Assembly: GCF_009870785.1 (NCBI RefSeq)
Contig: NZ_WTWX01000002.1
Location: 209,484-273,483, forward strand
DNA from: Paenibacillus sp. An7
GTDB lineage: Bacteria; Bacillota; Bacilli; Paenibacillales; Paenibacillaceae
Length of the DNA stretch: 64,000 bases
Reading direction: 5' to 3'
The translations under genes were made by a program, and so were the position numbers. Under the pieces are notes generated by a model. That model searched no databases. It was given only the letters and a program-made list of their open reading frames with translations, and was not told the origin of the DNA. Below are positions 8,805 to 18,610 of the stretch, one piece after another. The stretch's first letter is position 1. Each line of letters opens with the position of its first letter.

Positions 8805-8820
8805 AACACCTATAGGTGTT
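8805..8820. promoter_or_regulatory. Perfect 16-bp palindrome upstream of yigZ-tetR
   Basis: AACACCTATAGGTGTT is fully self-complementary and sits 30 bases before the yigZ start codon. TetR proteins bind such 14-18 bp palindromes and often control their own operon, so this is the leading candidate autoregulatory operator. Confidence 0.5.
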
Positions 8821-8851
8821 CTATTCTTAGATGTAATAGGGTTTATATTTG

Positions 8852-8892
8852 TAAGAAAGCAGTCCATCCAAATGCGGGTGAACTGCTTCTTA
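8852..8892 (-). terminator. Probable terminator hairpin after pgi
   Basis: TAAGAAAGCAGT and ACTGCTTCTTA pair with one bulge around an 18-base loop between pgi and yigZ. No clean T-run follows, so its efficiency is doubtful. A smaller hairpin (TGATCT/AGATCA, 8952-8967) lies between it and pgi. Confidence 0.4.
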
Positions 8893-8976
8893 TGATCAAA
8901 CAACCTGCGGCAGCTTGATTGTATTCCTCTATTCATGAAACAAATAACTTCTGATCTTTAATAGATCATTCCATTA

Positions 8977-10332
8977 TTATTCAGTAAGTCTTGCTTCAAG
9001 TTTTGCTTTTTCTTCTTCGTAACCTGGTTTACCAAGAAGAGCAAACATATTCTTTTTGTAAGCTTCTACACCCGGTTGGTCAAATGGATTAACACCCATC
9101 AGGTATCCACTGATTCCGCATGCTTTTTCAAAGAAGTATACCAGATATCCGAAAGAATATGGAGACATATCTGGAACATTTACAATAAGATTTGGCACTT
9201 GACCGTCTGTGTGCGCTAGAAGCGTACCTTGGAATGCTTTTTTATTAACGAAGTCCATTGTCTTACCTTCAAGGAAGTTCAGTCCATCTAGATCGTCTGG
9301 ATCTGCTTCAATGGAGATGTGGCTTGGCACTTCTTCCACTTGGATAACCGTTTCAAAAATGTTACGGCTACCTTCTTGGATGAATTGTCCCATGGAGTGA
9401 AGGTCTGTTGAGAAATCAACGGAAGCAGGATAGATTCCTTTGAAGTCTTTGCCTTCACTTTCGCCAAACAACTGTTTCCACCATTCGGATACAAAGTGCA
9501 AGGAAGGCTCGTAGTTTACAAGAATTTCTGTTCCTTTACCTTTACGATACAGAGCATTACGCACTGCAGCGTACTGATAACTTTGGTTTTCTGCAACATT
9601 CGGGTTAGCAAATTCTTTGGAAGCATCTGCTGCACCTTGCATCATTTCTTCAATGTTAATACCTGCTGTAGCGATAGGCAGAAGTCCTACTGCTGTCAGT
9701 ACGGAATAACGACCACCTACATCATCAGGAATAATGAAAGACTCATAACCTTCTTCCGTTGCGAGTTTTTTCAATGCGCCTCGTGCTTTGTCTGTTGTTG
9801 CGTAAATACGTTTGCGAGCTTCTTCTTTACCGTATTTTTTCTCGAGTGCAGCACGGAAAATACGGAATGCAATCGCTGGTTCCGTTGTAGTACCCGATTT
9901 AGAGATTACATTGACAGAGAAGTCTTTTCCTTCAACCAGCTCAAGCAGATGATTTACATATGTAGAGCTAATGTTATTACCTGCGAAATAGATTTCTGGA
10001 GTTTTACGTTTTTCTTTTGGCAGCTCATTGTAGAAAGAATGAGTCAACATTTCAATCGCTGCACGCGCACCAAGGTAAGAACCACCGATACCGATTACGA
10101 TTAGTACTTCGGAGTCGCTTTGGATTTTCGCTGCTGCTTTTTGAATGCGGGAGAACTCTTCTTTGTCATAGTTTGTAGGAAGGTCAATCCAGCCAAGGTA
10201 GTCAGAACCTGCACCTGTGCCATTATGAAGCTGTTCATGAGCAAGACGAATTGGCTCTGCCAGATAGTCCACTTCATGTTGACCTACAAATTCAAGAGCT
10301 TTACTGTAATCAAAAGTTACTTTTTTAGCCAT
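8977..10332 (-). CDS. pgi: Glucose-6-phosphate isomerase
   Basis: This 451-residue cytoplasmic enzyme interconverts glucose 6-phosphate and fructose 6-phosphate, linking glycolysis and the pentose phosphate pathway. The length is that of the short Firmicute form. Visible hallmarks are the sugar-phosphate-binding [13 protein letters not shown] near 81-93, [10 protein letters not shown] near 145, the phosphoglucose isomerase signature within [14 protein letters not shown] near 205-218, and LLAHTDGQ with a conserved C-terminal Lys-rich region. The ATG is preceded by a GGAGG-type site (AATGGAGG). It is monocistronic, divergent from the dehydrogenase at 10608. Transketolase lies 1.3 kb away, but not in the same unit. 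Confidence 0.95.
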   Translation of the reverse strand: MAKKVTFDYSKALEFVGQHEVDYLAEPIRLAHEQLHNGTGAGSDYLGWIDLPTNYDKEEFSRIQKAAAKIQSDSEVLIVIGIGGSYLGARAAIEMLTHSFYNELPKEKRKTPEIYFAGNNISSTYVNHLLELVEGKDFSVNVISKSGTTTEPAIAFRIFRAALEKKYGKEEARKRIYATTDKARGALKKLATEEGYESFIIPDDVGGRYSVLTAVGLLPIATAGINIEEMMQGAADASKEFANPNVAENQSYQYAAVRNALYRKGKGTEILVNYEPSLHFVSEWWKQLFGESEGKDFKGIYPASVDFSTDLHSMGQFIQEGSRNIFETVIQVEEVPSHISIEADPDDLDGLNFLEGKTMDFVNKKAFQGTLLAHTDGQVPNLIVNVPDMSPYSFGYLVYFFEKACGISGYLMGVNPFDQPGVEAYKKNMFALLGKPGYEEEKAKLEARLTE

Positions 10333-10607
10333 GATGATAAAACCTCCATTATTTTAATAATTAGCGAATTCTCACTTCAAAGCTTGTCTTATGGCTGTCC
10401 GGTTTATACGTTATTGTTAACTACCGCGCCTTCACTTATGAAATAGAATACTTTAATTTAGATAACGTGACAAGCTTGGTGAATGATTGACTAAGTCATT
10501 TTACGCCTTATTCTCTTCAAGTTTATGCCTTTTGGCTTACCTCTGTCTCCATGATATGATGAAGACCTAATGAGGTTTGATTAAACAATGAAAGGTGAGA
10601 ATAATTC

Positions 10608-11507
10608 ATGAAAAAGATTGCTGTACTTGGACTCGGTACGATGGGCGGACCCATGGCTTCCAATCTTCTTAAAAAAGGCTATGAAGTCACTGTATATAAC
10701 CGAACTACAGAAAAATGCAACCCACTCGTAGCCGAAGGTGCTGTAGCAGCCAAAACGCCAAAAGAAGCAGCACACGGTCAGTCACTCGTTATAACTATGG
10801 TTAGTAATGACGCATCCATCAATGATATTTATTATGGCGAGAACGGTATATTTGCAGGTGTCATTGATGGGACTACGATTATAGACTGCAGTACCATCTC
10901 CCCTGACCTTGCCAAGAAACTCGCAGCGGATGCTACGGCTCTTGATTGTTCTTTTCTGGATGCACCTGTAACAGGCAGCAAACCAGCAGCCATTGATGGT
11001 TCTTTAGTATTTATGGTTGGCGGTGATGCCGTAACCATTGAAAGTCAGATGGATGTATTCGAAACGCTTGGTAAAAAAGTAATTCCTATGGGCGAAAACG
11101 GAAATGGTGCCGTAGCAAAACTTGCCCATAATACGATCGTTGGAATTAACAATGTAGCACTAGCAGAAGGATTTGCGATAGCCTCAAAATCGGGCATCCC
11201 TGCTGATGCATTCCTGGATCTTGTAAAGTTAGGTTCTGCCGGCAGTAAAGCAGCTGAATTGAAAGGCCGCAAAATCATTGAACATGATTTTACGAATCAA
11301 TTCTCCCTCGCTCTTATGCTCAAAGATTTAAAACTCGCGTCCTCTCTGACAGACAACACTGGCGTGCCTGCCCCTATGCTGAATTTGGCAAAAAGCATGT
11401 TCCAGTCCGGTGCCGCTAAAGGATACGGTGATGAAGACTTATCGGCTGTCGTAAAAATCTACGAGGCCTATATAGAACAGCAAATTAATGGTAAGCCGCT
11501 TGCATAG
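10608..11507 (+). CDS. NAD(P)-dependent oxidoreductase, 3-hydroxyisobutyrate dehydrogenase family
   Basis: This 299-residue beta-hydroxyacid dehydrogenase has the N-terminal Rossmann loop GLGTMGGPMA (residues 7-16), the substrate-binding DAPVTGSKPAA near 119, and the catalytic lysine in the GNGAVAKLAHN helix near 168. Members oxidise 3-hydroxyisobutyrate, tartronate semialdehyde, 6-phosphogluconate-like acids or succinic semialdehyde-type aldehydes. The motif G-S-(K)-P-A-A is closest to the glyoxylate/succinic-semialdehyde reductase branch. The substrate cannot be fixed without comparison. It is preceded by AAAGGTGAG and stands alone, ending at a strong shared terminator with tkt. A TGACTAAGTCA palindrome (10487-10497) lies in its upstream region. 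Confidence 0.85.
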   Translation: MKKIAVLGLGTMGGPMASNLLKKGYEVTVYNRTTEKCNPLVAEGAVAAKTPKEAAHGQSLVITMVSNDASINDIYYGENGIFAGVIDGTTIIDCSTISPDLAKKLAADATALDCSFLDAPVTGSKPAAIDGSLVFMVGGDAVTIESQMDVFETLGKKVIPMGENGNGAVAKLAHNTIVGINNVALAEGFAIASKSGIPADAFLDLVKLGSAGSKAAELKGRKIIEHDFTNQFSLALMLKDLKLASSLTDNTGVPAPMLNLAKSMFQSGAAKGYGDEDLSAVVKIYEAYIEQQINGKPLA

Positions 11508-11521
11508 ATAAAGATAGGATG

Positions 11522-11562
11522 AAAAAGGGTAAAGCGCCAATTCGGCTGCTTCACCCTTTTTT
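11522..11562. terminator. Strong bidirectional terminator between the dehydrogenase and tkt
   Basis: A long stem AAAAAGGGT / ACCCTTTTTT continues inward through AAGC/GCTT and GCC/GGC with two mismatches. A-run and T-run flanks let it stop both convergent transcripts. Confidence 0.85.
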
Positions 11563-11585
11563 GTTTTTATATGGGTACAATAGAA

Positions 11586-13637
11586 TTACAGAAGCGCTTT
11601 AACGCGGCTTACTACGTTTTCTACTGTGAAGCCATATTCTTTAATTACAGTGTCGCCAGGCGCAGATGCACCGAACGTAGAAATGCCGAGAATATCACCA
11701 GCATCACCCACATATTTTTCCCAGCCCATTGGATGAGCCATTTCTACTGCAAGACGTGCTTTAACATCTGGAAGCAGAACGGAATCTTTATATGCTTTAT
11801 CTTGTTTTTCGAACAGATCCCAGCTTGGCATACTGATTACACGTACGTGAATACCTTCTTCAGCAAGAGCCTCTTGTGCTTTTACTGCAAGTTGAACTTC
11901 AGAACCTGTTGCGATAATTTGTGCAGTTGCTTTACCATTCTTCGCATCAGATACGACATAAGCACCACGTTTAATTCCTTCACGAGCGCCTTCTACGGTA
12001 CCCGCAAGAATTGGCAAGTTTTGACGAGTAAGAACAAGCGCTACCGGATTCGAAGTGTTTTCCACTGCATAAGCCCATGCTGCAGAAGTTTCGTTAGCAT
12101 CCGCTGGACGAATCACAGTAAGACCTGGAATGATGCGCAGGGAAGCCAGTTGTTCAATCGGTTCATGCGTAGGACCATCTTCACCTACTGCAATACTGTC
12201 ATGAGTCAGTACATAAGTTACTGGCAGTTTCATGATAGAAGACAGACGAACTGCTGGACGAAGGTAATCGGTAAATACGAAGAATGTACCGCCGAATACT
12301 TTCACACCGCTATGCAGCGCCATACCGTTCATTGCAGCAGCCATACCGAATTCACGAACACCAAAGTAGATGTTACGGCCGGAATAATCCGCAGGAGTGA
12401 ACTGAGCAAGATCGTTCAAGTGAGTCATTGTTGAACTTTCAAGGTCAGCAGATCCACCAGTGAGGTTAGGTACATTGTGAGCAAGACCGTTCAGTGCGTT
12501 ACCGGAAGCTACGCGAGTAGATACTGCTTTGTCTTCCACGCTGTATTTCGGCAAGTCACGATCCCAACCTTCAGGAAGTCCGCCGCTGATTGCTGTTTCG
12601 AACTGAGCAGCAAGTTCAGGGTACGCTTTTTTGTATTCTGCAAATTTAGCTTCCCAAGCTTTGTTTGCTTCTACTCCGCGTTCTTTCACTTTTGCAAAAT
12701 GAGCACGTACTTCGTCTGGAACGAAGAAATCTTCTTCATATACCCATTTATAATATTCTTTCGTAAGTTTTGTTTCGTCAGCACCTAGTGGAGATCCGTG
12801 AGTACCGCCATGGCCGCCTTTACCTTGTTTGTTCGGGCTACCGTAACCGATCACTGTTTTCACTTCGATCAGGGTTGGTCGATCTGATACTGCCTGTGCT
12901 TCTTTGATCGCTTTTTCGATTGCAGGAAGATCGTTGCCATCTTCTACGCGAAGTACATGCCATCCGTAACCTTCAAAACGTTTTTGAACACTTTCAGAGA
13001 AAGAAAGGTTCAGCTTACCATCAAGGGAAATATCGTTGGAATCATAAAGAACCACGAGTTTACCCAGTTTCAAGTGAGATGCCAAGGATGCTGCTTCGTG
13101 AGAAACACCTTCCATAAGGTCACCGTCACCACAAATTGCGTAAGTATAGTGGTCTACTACATCGAAATTATCTTTATTGTAAGTAGCTCCAAGCTGAGCT
13201 TCAGCCATTGCCATACCTACAGCCATTGCAATCCCTTGTCCAAGCGGACCTGTTGTTGCATCCACACCAGCAGTGTGTCCGAACTCAGGGTGTCCTGGAG
13301 TCAGGCTTCCCCATTGACGGAATTGTTTAATCTCTTCCATTGGAAGATCATAACCGCTCAGGTGTAGTAAGCTGTAAAGAAGCATAGATCCATGTCCTGC
13401 GGACAATACAAAACGGTCACGGTTGATCCAAGTTGGATTTTCCGGATTATGATTCATCGTTTTGGCAAACAATTGATAGCCCATTGGTGCAGAGCCCATC
13501 GGCATACCTGGGTGTCCCGATTTTGCTTTCTCAATTGCGTCGATTGCCAAGGTACGAACAGTAGTAATAGACAAATTATCGATTGTTTGATTCTCATCTT
13601 TGTTAATGCTTTGGTCTTTCGTTTGTTGATCAGTCAT
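11586..13637 (-). CDS. tkt: Transketolase
   Basis: This 683-residue thiamine-diphosphate enzyme moves two-carbon units between sugar phosphates in the non-oxidative pentose phosphate pathway. It shows the N-terminal [13 protein letters not shown] motif, the ThDP/Mg-binding [15 protein letters not shown] segment near 165, the [10 protein letters not shown] stretch, the pyrimidine domain with [14 protein letters not shown] near 425 (catalytic Glu) and [16 protein letters not shown] near 485, and the C-terminal transketolase domain. The start has a GAGGAGG ribosome binding site. The N-terminal 20 residues are a polar extension rich in Asp, Gln and Lys before the conserved core. It is monocistronic and convergent with the dehydrogenase. 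Confidence 0.95.
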   Translation of the reverse strand: MTDQQTKDQSINKDENQTIDNLSITTVRTLAIDAIEKAKSGHPGMPMGSAPMGYQLFAKTMNHNPENPTWINRDRFVLSAGHGSMLLYSLLHLSGYDLPMEEIKQFRQWGSLTPGHPEFGHTAGVDATTGPLGQGIAMAVGMAMAEAQLGATYNKDNFDVVDHYTYAICGDGDLMEGVSHEAASLASHLKLGKLVVLYDSNDISLDGKLNLSFSESVQKRFEGYGWHVLRVEDGNDLPAIEKAIKEAQAVSDRPTLIEVKTVIGYGSPNKQGKGGHGGTHGSPLGADETKLTKEYYKWVYEEDFFVPDEVRAHFAKVKERGVEANKAWEAKFAEYKKAYPELAAQFETAISGGLPEGWDRDLPKYSVEDKAVSTRVASGNALNGLAHNVPNLTGGSADLESSTMTHLNDLAQFTPADYSGRNIYFGVREFGMAAAMNGMALHSGVKVFGGTFFVFTDYLRPAVRLSSIMKLPVTYVLTHDSIAVGEDGPTHEPIEQLASLRIIPGLTVIRPADANETSAAWAYAVENTSNPVALVLTRQNLPILAGTVEGAREGIKRGAYVVSDAKNGKATAQIIATGSEVQLAVKAQEALAEEGIHVRVISMPSWDLFEKQDKAYKDSVLLPDVKARLAVEMAHPMGWEKYVGDAGDILGISTFGASAPGDTVIKEYGFTVENVVSRVKALL

Positions 13638-14041
13638 GTTTCATCCTCCTCATAATCTCTAAAAAAAGATGTCAGGATAAGCAAACGGACTTACGCTCAG
13701 GGATTGGTACCCGCTAAAAGAAAAAAACTTTTGTATGCAAGTTAATCCGCTTGAATGTTTCAATTTGACTTATTCAATAGTATTGTAACACCTCATACTT
13801 CATTTTTCCATAGCCTTCTTGTTCAATACATAAAAAATCATATTAAGGCACCCACCCAAGTATCTCCTAGGCAAGGAAAAGCATACCTAATTAAAAAGCG
13901 GGATACTTGTACAAAAAAAGCGATGATTCCACACAAAATGCCATCCCTATTATATATTCTTAGACTTATAGGGACTCTTTAAAACATCAATAATTTTCCA
14001 AGTTAAATTGATTTTGTCTGGTTTATTGAGCCAATTCAAAT
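13638..14041. other. 404-base intergenic region upstream of tkt
   Basis: No credible gene or RNA is seen. The region contains the tkt promoter on the minus strand, though no clear -35/-10 pair stands out, and an AT-rich stretch. A 75-codon frame at 13755-13982 lacks a ribosome binding site and protein-like composition. Confidence 0.4.
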
Positions 14042-14081
14042 AAAAAAACTGTCCCCTAACTAAGTTAGGGGACAGTTTTTT
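14042..14081 (-). terminator. Terminator after purU
   Basis: A perfect stem of ACTGTCCCCTAAC with GTTAGGGGACAGT around a three-base loop is extended by A-runs and T-runs on either side. It ends the nfo-purU unit on the minus strand and would work in either direction. Confidence 0.92.
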
Positions 14082-14121
14082 GCATATCATAATATAAGAA
14101 AATATCGTTTGTTATTTTTAA

Positions 14122-15015
14122 TTAGTTAAAGACTACCGTCTTGTTCTCATGAACAAGAATTCGGTCTTCCACATGCCACTTTACAGCACGAGCAAGTACA
14201 ACACGTTCAATTGTACGTCCAATTCTTTTTAGCTCAGGAACATCATCCCGATGACTTACACGTCCCACGTCCTGCTCAATAATGGGACCTCCATCGAGTT
14301 CTTCCGTCACATAGTGTGCGGTTGCTCCAATGAGTTTTACACCGCGGTCATAAGCTTGAGCATAAGGCTTACCGCCCACAAAGGCCGGCAAGAAGGAGTG
14401 GTGGATATTAATTATACGATTCCGGTAATGCTCGATAAACGTTGGCGATATAATCTGCATATAACGAGCCAGGATAATGACATCAATGTCTTCACCAATC
14501 ACTTCAAGTTGACGCTTCTCAGCCTCTTTCTTCGTATCAGGGGTAACTGGAATATAATGATACGGAATACCAAAGGATTCTACATATTCTCTCATATCTG
14601 GATGGTTACTCACGACAAGACCGATCTCTGCATCGAGGTCTCCCGCTTGCCACTGCCACAGAAGCTCAACAAGACAGTGATCTTCTTTGGAGACAAAAAT
14701 AGCAAGCTTCTTACGTCTTGAGACATCGGAAATATACCACTCCATCTGAAACTGTTCAGCTACAGCACTAAAGTCCGCTTCCATCTCAGGTAAGCGACTA
14801 GACAACTGCGGAAGATCAAACTCCACCCGCATAAAGAACATGCCCCCGTCTGGATTCATCGAGTACTGATCGGACTGAATGATATTTGCTCCGTGATCGA
14901 ACAAGAATTTTGAAACCGCAGCAACAATACCCGGAGCGTCTGGACAAGAAATCAGCATGCGGGCACGATCGATATGTGCAGGTCTACCTTGTGTGTGTTT
15001 TGTGTGAATATCCAT
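14122..15015 (-). CDS. purU: Formyltetrahydrofolate deformylase
   Basis: This 297-residue enzyme hydrolyses 10-formyltetrahydrofolate to formate and tetrahydrofolate, balancing one-carbon pools for purine synthesis. An N-terminal ACT regulatory domain (about residues 17-95, starting at RARMLISCPDAPGIVAAV) precedes a formyltransferase-like catalytic domain with NIHHSFLPAFVGGKPY near 203 and the GATAHYVTEELDGGPI region carrying the catalytic Asn/His/Asp set. The ATG follows AGGGGGAG. It lies 36 bases downstream of nfo on the same strand, so the two are likely co-transcribed, with a strong terminator after purU. Confidence 0.93.
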   Translation of the reverse strand: MDIHTKHTQGRPAHIDRARMLISCPDAPGIVAAVSKFLFDHGANIIQSDQYSMNPDGGMFFMRVEFDLPQLSSRLPEMEADFSAVAEQFQMEWYISDVSRRKKLAIFVSKEDHCLVELLWQWQAGDLDAEIGLVVSNHPDMREYVESFGIPYHYIPVTPDTKKEAEKRQLEVIGEDIDVIILARYMQIISPTFIEHYRNRIINIHHSFLPAFVGGKPYAQAYDRGVKLIGATAHYVTEELDGGPIIEQDVGRVSHRDDVPELKRIGRTIERVVLARAVKWHVEDRILVHENKTVVFN

Positions 15016-15051
15016 TGGTCAATTTTCTCCCCCTTGATTTAGATCAATAAC

Positions 15052-16179
15052 CTAAGCTTTCACCAATGCTTCTTTGCCAGCAAGCCATCCAATCAAACGA
15101 TGATTTAATTGCTCCTCTGTAAGCTCAGGGAACAACGCTGCATTTACAACCATATCATACAAGCGCTCGAGCGGTTCACGGGGATCCGCTTTTTTCGCTT
15201 TTGCATCATTTTTAAGGAGTGTCCATGTGTCAAGCACAAAACGGCGGGATTCAATATCTTCCCCTGTAAAGAAATGATGGAGTCTTTCCACATCTTCAAG
15301 GAAGCCTTCTCCAAAACGACCTGCCACATCTCCGCGCAGCAAAGCGATCTCTGCTTCGTACATCGGACGCTGTGTTTTGGCATCTTTTCCGATCCAAGGG
15401 GTCTCAAGTATAAATGGGCGACCTTTGAGCAGTTCATGATGGACAACGCGGTTAATGGTATCAAAACCAATCCACCCCGCCCCAATCGGTGTATGTCTAT
15501 CTTTCTTTGCTCCTGATGGATTTTTGCTATCATTAATATGCACGACTCCGATTCGGTCAAGACCTACCGTGCGATCGAACTGTTCAAGAACACCGTCCAG
15601 ATCGCCTACGATATCATAGCCAGCATCATGAATATGGCAAGTGTCCATACAAATGGTCAGACGTTCATTACGTTCTACCTTATCAATAATCCGAGCCAGT
15701 TCTTCAAAAGAACGACCTATCTCTGTTCCTTTTCCTGCCATTGTTTCCAGTGCAATATTTACATCTGTTTCTTGCACTCCATTTAATACTTCATTAAGTC
15801 CCTCTGCAATACGCTGAATACCATAGTCGGCATCTTTATCCGTAAAAGCACCAGGATGAAGCACAATATTCTTCACGCCGATCGCGTGCGTACGGCGAAT
15901 TTCTTCCTGAAGAAAACTTACTGCCAGTTCATAGGTGTGGTCTTTATAAGAACCTAGATTGATGATATACGGTGCGTGCACCACAATCTCTTCAAATCCG
16001 CCTTCTTGCATAGCTTTTTTACCTTCTTCAAGGTACATAGATTCCATTGGTTTACGGCGCGTATTTTGCGGAGCACCTGTATATATCATAAACGAAGAAG
16101 AACCGTATGATGCTGCTTCTTCTGTTGCTGTCAGCAGGCCCTTGCCCGAAAAGGATACGTGGGAACCGATTTTAAGCAT
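15052..16179 (-). CDS. nfo: Endonuclease IV (AP endonuclease) with C-terminal extension
   Basis: This metal-dependent AP endonuclease cuts DNA at abasic sites in base-excision repair. The TIM-barrel metal ligands are visible: HVSF at the N-terminus, the LHPG box near 108, [11 protein letters not shown] near 143, [13 protein letters not shown] near 177, [16 protein letters not shown] near 214 and ETPWIGKD near 259. At 375 residues it is about 80-90 longer than E. coli or Bacillus Nfo. The extra region (about 285-375) is helical and charged, with no motif I recognise. The start codon follows GGGGATAAAAG. It is the first gene of a unit with purU. Confidence 0.9.
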   Translation of the reverse strand: MLKIGSHVSFSGKGLLTATEEAASYGSSSFMIYTGAPQNTRRKPMESMYLEEGKKAMQEGGFEEIVVHAPYIINLGSYKDHTYELAVSFLQEEIRRTHAIGVKNIVLHPGAFTDKDADYGIQRIAEGLNEVLNGVQETDVNIALETMAGKGTEIGRSFEELARIIDKVERNERLTICMDTCHIHDAGYDIVGDLDGVLEQFDRTVGLDRIGVVHINDSKNPSGAKKDRHTPIGAGWIGFDTINRVVHHELLKGRPFILETPWIGKDAKTQRPMYEAEIALLRGDVAGRFGEGFLEDVERLHHFFTGEDIESRRFVLDTWTLLKNDAKAKKADPREPLERLYDMVVNAALFPELTEEQLNHRLIGWLAGKEALVKA

Positions 16180-16647
16180 CTTTTATCCCCCTATTTTTAA
16201 GAATGTAAAGCCTATTGTAACTTGATTATGAAAGCCAAGCAATACGTTCCTCGTATGTAACATACATCTCTCATCTTACCTTCATCTTTTGTCTATGCAT
16301 TCCATAGGAAACATCAGATTGTGAGTGAGAATCTTATTTGTTAACTATCGAAATATATTCATATCTGCGTTATAATTCAAGAAACGGACAAATTTAGAAA
16401 ATCGATCCACTCCCAAGATAAGTACATAACCATGGAATGACATGAGACATTGGGTAACGATCCTTAGCTAAATTGAACCTTCTTTACTATCGTCCTGAAA
16501 GCAGCGAAAGATTTGATGAAAATGATTCTACTAACAATTCATTTACAGCATCGTTTCATTTTAAACGCGTGATGTCCACATTTGAATTATAAGTTCTTTT
16601 CATGTAGATACATAATTCTATTTAACTCTATCCCTGAGGTGATCGAT
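16180..16647. other. Divergent intergenic region, 468 bases
   Basis: This stretch must hold the nfo promoter (minus) and the promoter of the DUF2621-like gene (plus). I see no small ORF with a ribosome binding site, no tRNA and no strong hairpin. Confidence 0.4.
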
Positions 16648-17118
16648 ATGGATGTAATCCTGATTAACAGTAAGCTTAGTTCGGCTATGCCTAGCAACTG
16701 GTTTATGAACTCCCTTGTTTTTTGGGGATTTATCATGCTGGGAAGTATGGTAATCGGCGGTTTCTTTATGTTCCGCAAATTCTTGAAGGTGCTTCCTAAA
16801 GCCGATGGTAAATCCAAGCTGGATTGGCAGAATCACTGGGTCGAAGCAAGCCGCCATCTTTGGACAGACGAAGCAAAAAGTTTTTTAGATGAGCTGGTTC
16901 AGCCTGTACCTGGCCCCTTCCGAGATATTGCCAAGCACTCTATCGCTGCCGAGATTGGTAAAATCGCTCTTCAGAACCAGGCGAAAGAAGTAACGAGAGA
17001 CCACTGTATTAAAGGCTATATTGTGGCTACACCAAAAAGAGACAACCGCTTCCTCGTTACCTTCCTAGACAAGAAGCAGATTGACTATAAGCCTTATAAA
17101 CATCTAATGAACAAATAG
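16648..17118 (+). CDS. DUF2621-like membrane protein
   Basis: This 156-residue protein has one N-terminal membrane helix (about residues 19-42 from this start), followed by the basic phrase MFRKFLKVLPKADGKS and a soluble domain with W-x-x-EA-x-x-x-LD, VPGPFRDIAKHSI and EVTRDHCIKGY. That C-terminal pattern resembles the small domain shared by DUF2621 and the protochlorophyllide-reductase-type PCP_red motif. The function is unknown. ATG at 16648 is chosen because TGAGGTGAT lies at the right distance; a longer frame begins at 16582 without a good site. It is monocistronic. Confidence 0.65.
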   Translation: MDVILINSKLSSAMPSNWFMNSLVFWGFIMLGSMVIGGFFMFRKFLKVLPKADGKSKLDWQNHWVEASRHLWTDEAKSFLDELVQPVPGPFRDIAKHSIAAEIGKIALQNQAKEVTRDHCIKGYIVATPKRDNRFLVTFLDKKQIDYKPYKHLMNK

Positions 17119-17277
17119 GTGAACTCTCTCTTGAGTCGATAATATCCAAACTCCAATTCATACCTGTTCCTCAGACCAGATCCAAAACGACTTTACATGT
17201 GGGAGATCACCCACGTCCACATAAAAATGATTATGCCGCAAAGTATTGCGTCTTTATCGATACCTTAAAACAAAAAA

Positions 17278-17340
17278 AAGCCGCAAAACGCGGCTTCGAA
17301 ACTGCAGGCAAACTAGCTTAAACTAGTTTGCCTGTCGTTT
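17278..17340. terminator. Double-hairpin bidirectional terminator
   Basis: AAGCCGC/GCGGCTT (17278-17296), followed on the minus strand by a T-run, ends the GH43-MFS operon. CAGGCAAACTAG/CTAGTTTGCCTG (17305-17334), followed on the plus strand by TCGTTTTTT, ends the DUF2621-like gene. Confidence 0.85.
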
Positions 17341-17350
17341 TTTAGAGAAT

Positions 17351-18589
17351 CTATCTTGCTACGGATTTAATAGAGAGAATAGAGATCCCTCCGATGATCG
17401 AGAGTGAGAATGACATAATAAAAATAGATGAAAAACCGATTTGGGAAATCATAAGTGCAGCAATCACTGGGGCTATCGCTTGTGTTACGGTATTTCCCAA
17501 ATTGTATATTCCTAAGAACAGACCTACGCGATCCTTATCCGGAATTACCCTTAAATTCAGAAGATTATCCAAAGAGTTCCATATACCCATTCCCAAACCA
17601 GCCATAAAGCCGTAAATCATAATACCTAGATCATTTCGTAAAAAGAAAATGCTGAGTGCTCCAATTCCTAAGAAAATCGTAGATAAGCCAACTGGTAATT
17701 TTAATATTTTTAACTTATCTGAAATCGGTCCAGCAATAAATCCCATAGCGATACCAAATACCAGCATGATACCATTAATTAGTTGGATTGATTGTTGTGT
17801 ATCAGAGGTACCTTTGTGTAGAAAGTCGGTCATTATAAATAGCAAGTAACCCGTAATAGCAAAGTTCCCAATCCCTTGACATATTTTACCGATTAAAGCT
17901 AGATAATAATCACGACCAATTGACCACTTTGGAAACACGGACATAAATTCCTTAATTGAAAACTTTTGCTTATCTTGTGACTTAGAGACTTCTACTGTCT
18001 CATCCAAGTTAGACGGTTCACGCACAATAAATGCAGCGATTAATGTACCGATGAACGTAACAATACCAAAAATAACAAAACCTAAACGATATTGCCCTAA
18101 AAAGAACGCACCTAAAATGGTAAATCCATTGTTACCTAATGCCATACCAAGTCCGCCATAAGCAGATGATGCTGTTCCCTTACCTTCCTCCGGTGCTAAA
18201 TCTAACCAAGCAACCATGGGTGCTACAATAAAGTTGAGTGCAACTTGTCCCAGCATCCAGCTTAGTAATAATAACGGAATGGTAGTAGTCATCGAGGCGA
18301 GAATCATGGCGAGCATAAACACGAATGATCCCCCGATCAACCAAGGTGTACGTCTTCCAAACCGAGACCTTGTACGGTCAGACAAGTATCCAGCCACCAT
18401 GTTAGAAATGGCCGCGACAACCATCCCCAATGCTGAGAATAAAGCTACTATGTTTACTTTATTTACGGGATCTAGCTGCTGAATCATTGCCGGTAAAAAT
18501 AAACTGGCTGTTACAATATAAGGTCCTAGCCACGTAGCTGGTCCGATAATTAATCCTGGTACTAAACGTTTAAGCGGTATCGTTCTCAT
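17351..18589 (-). CDS. MFS sugar transporter
   Basis: This 412-residue, 12-helix secondary transporter has the loop 2-3 signature GYLSDRTRSRFGRRTPWL near 67-84, similar to sugar permeases of the GPH and MFS type, and a longer cytoplasmic loop after helix 6 (about 195-215). It is the second gene of an operon with the GH43 glycosidase, 21 bases away, and is divergent from an AraC regulator. This context points to uptake of the substrate or product of the glycosidase, such as xylosides or arabinosides. The exact sugar is inference. GGAGAGGAAG precedes the ATG. Confidence 0.82.
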   Translation of the reverse strand: MRTIPLKRLVPGLIIGPATWLGPYIVTASLFLPAMIQQLDPVNKVNIVALFSALGMVVAAISNMVAGYLSDRTRSRFGRRTPWLIGGSFVFMLAMILASMTTTIPLLLLSWMLGQVALNFIVAPMVAWLDLAPEEGKGTASSAYGGLGMALGNNGFTILGAFFLGQYRLGFVIFGIVTFIGTLIAAFIVREPSNLDETVEVSKSQDKQKFSIKEFMSVFPKWSIGRDYYLALIGKICQGIGNFAITGYLLFIMTDFLHKGTSDTQQSIQLINGIMLVFGIAMGFIAGPISDKLKILKLPVGLSTIFLGIGALSIFFLRNDLGIMIYGFMAGLGMGIWNSLDNLLNLRVIPDKDRVGLFLGIYNLGNTVTQAIAPVIAALMISQIGFSSIFIMSFSLSIIGGISILSIKSVAR

Positions 18590-18610
18590 GTGAAACTTCC
18601 TCTCCGATGT

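Noticed and set aside
9496-10104. Long plus-strand frame opposite pgi
   Set aside because: It is the antisense of pgi, very rich in Cys and Phe, and has no start signal.
11571-12434. 287-codon plus-strand frame opposite tkt
   Set aside because: Antisense of a firmly identified gene, with Cys/Phe/Tyr-rich unnatural composition and no ribosome binding site.
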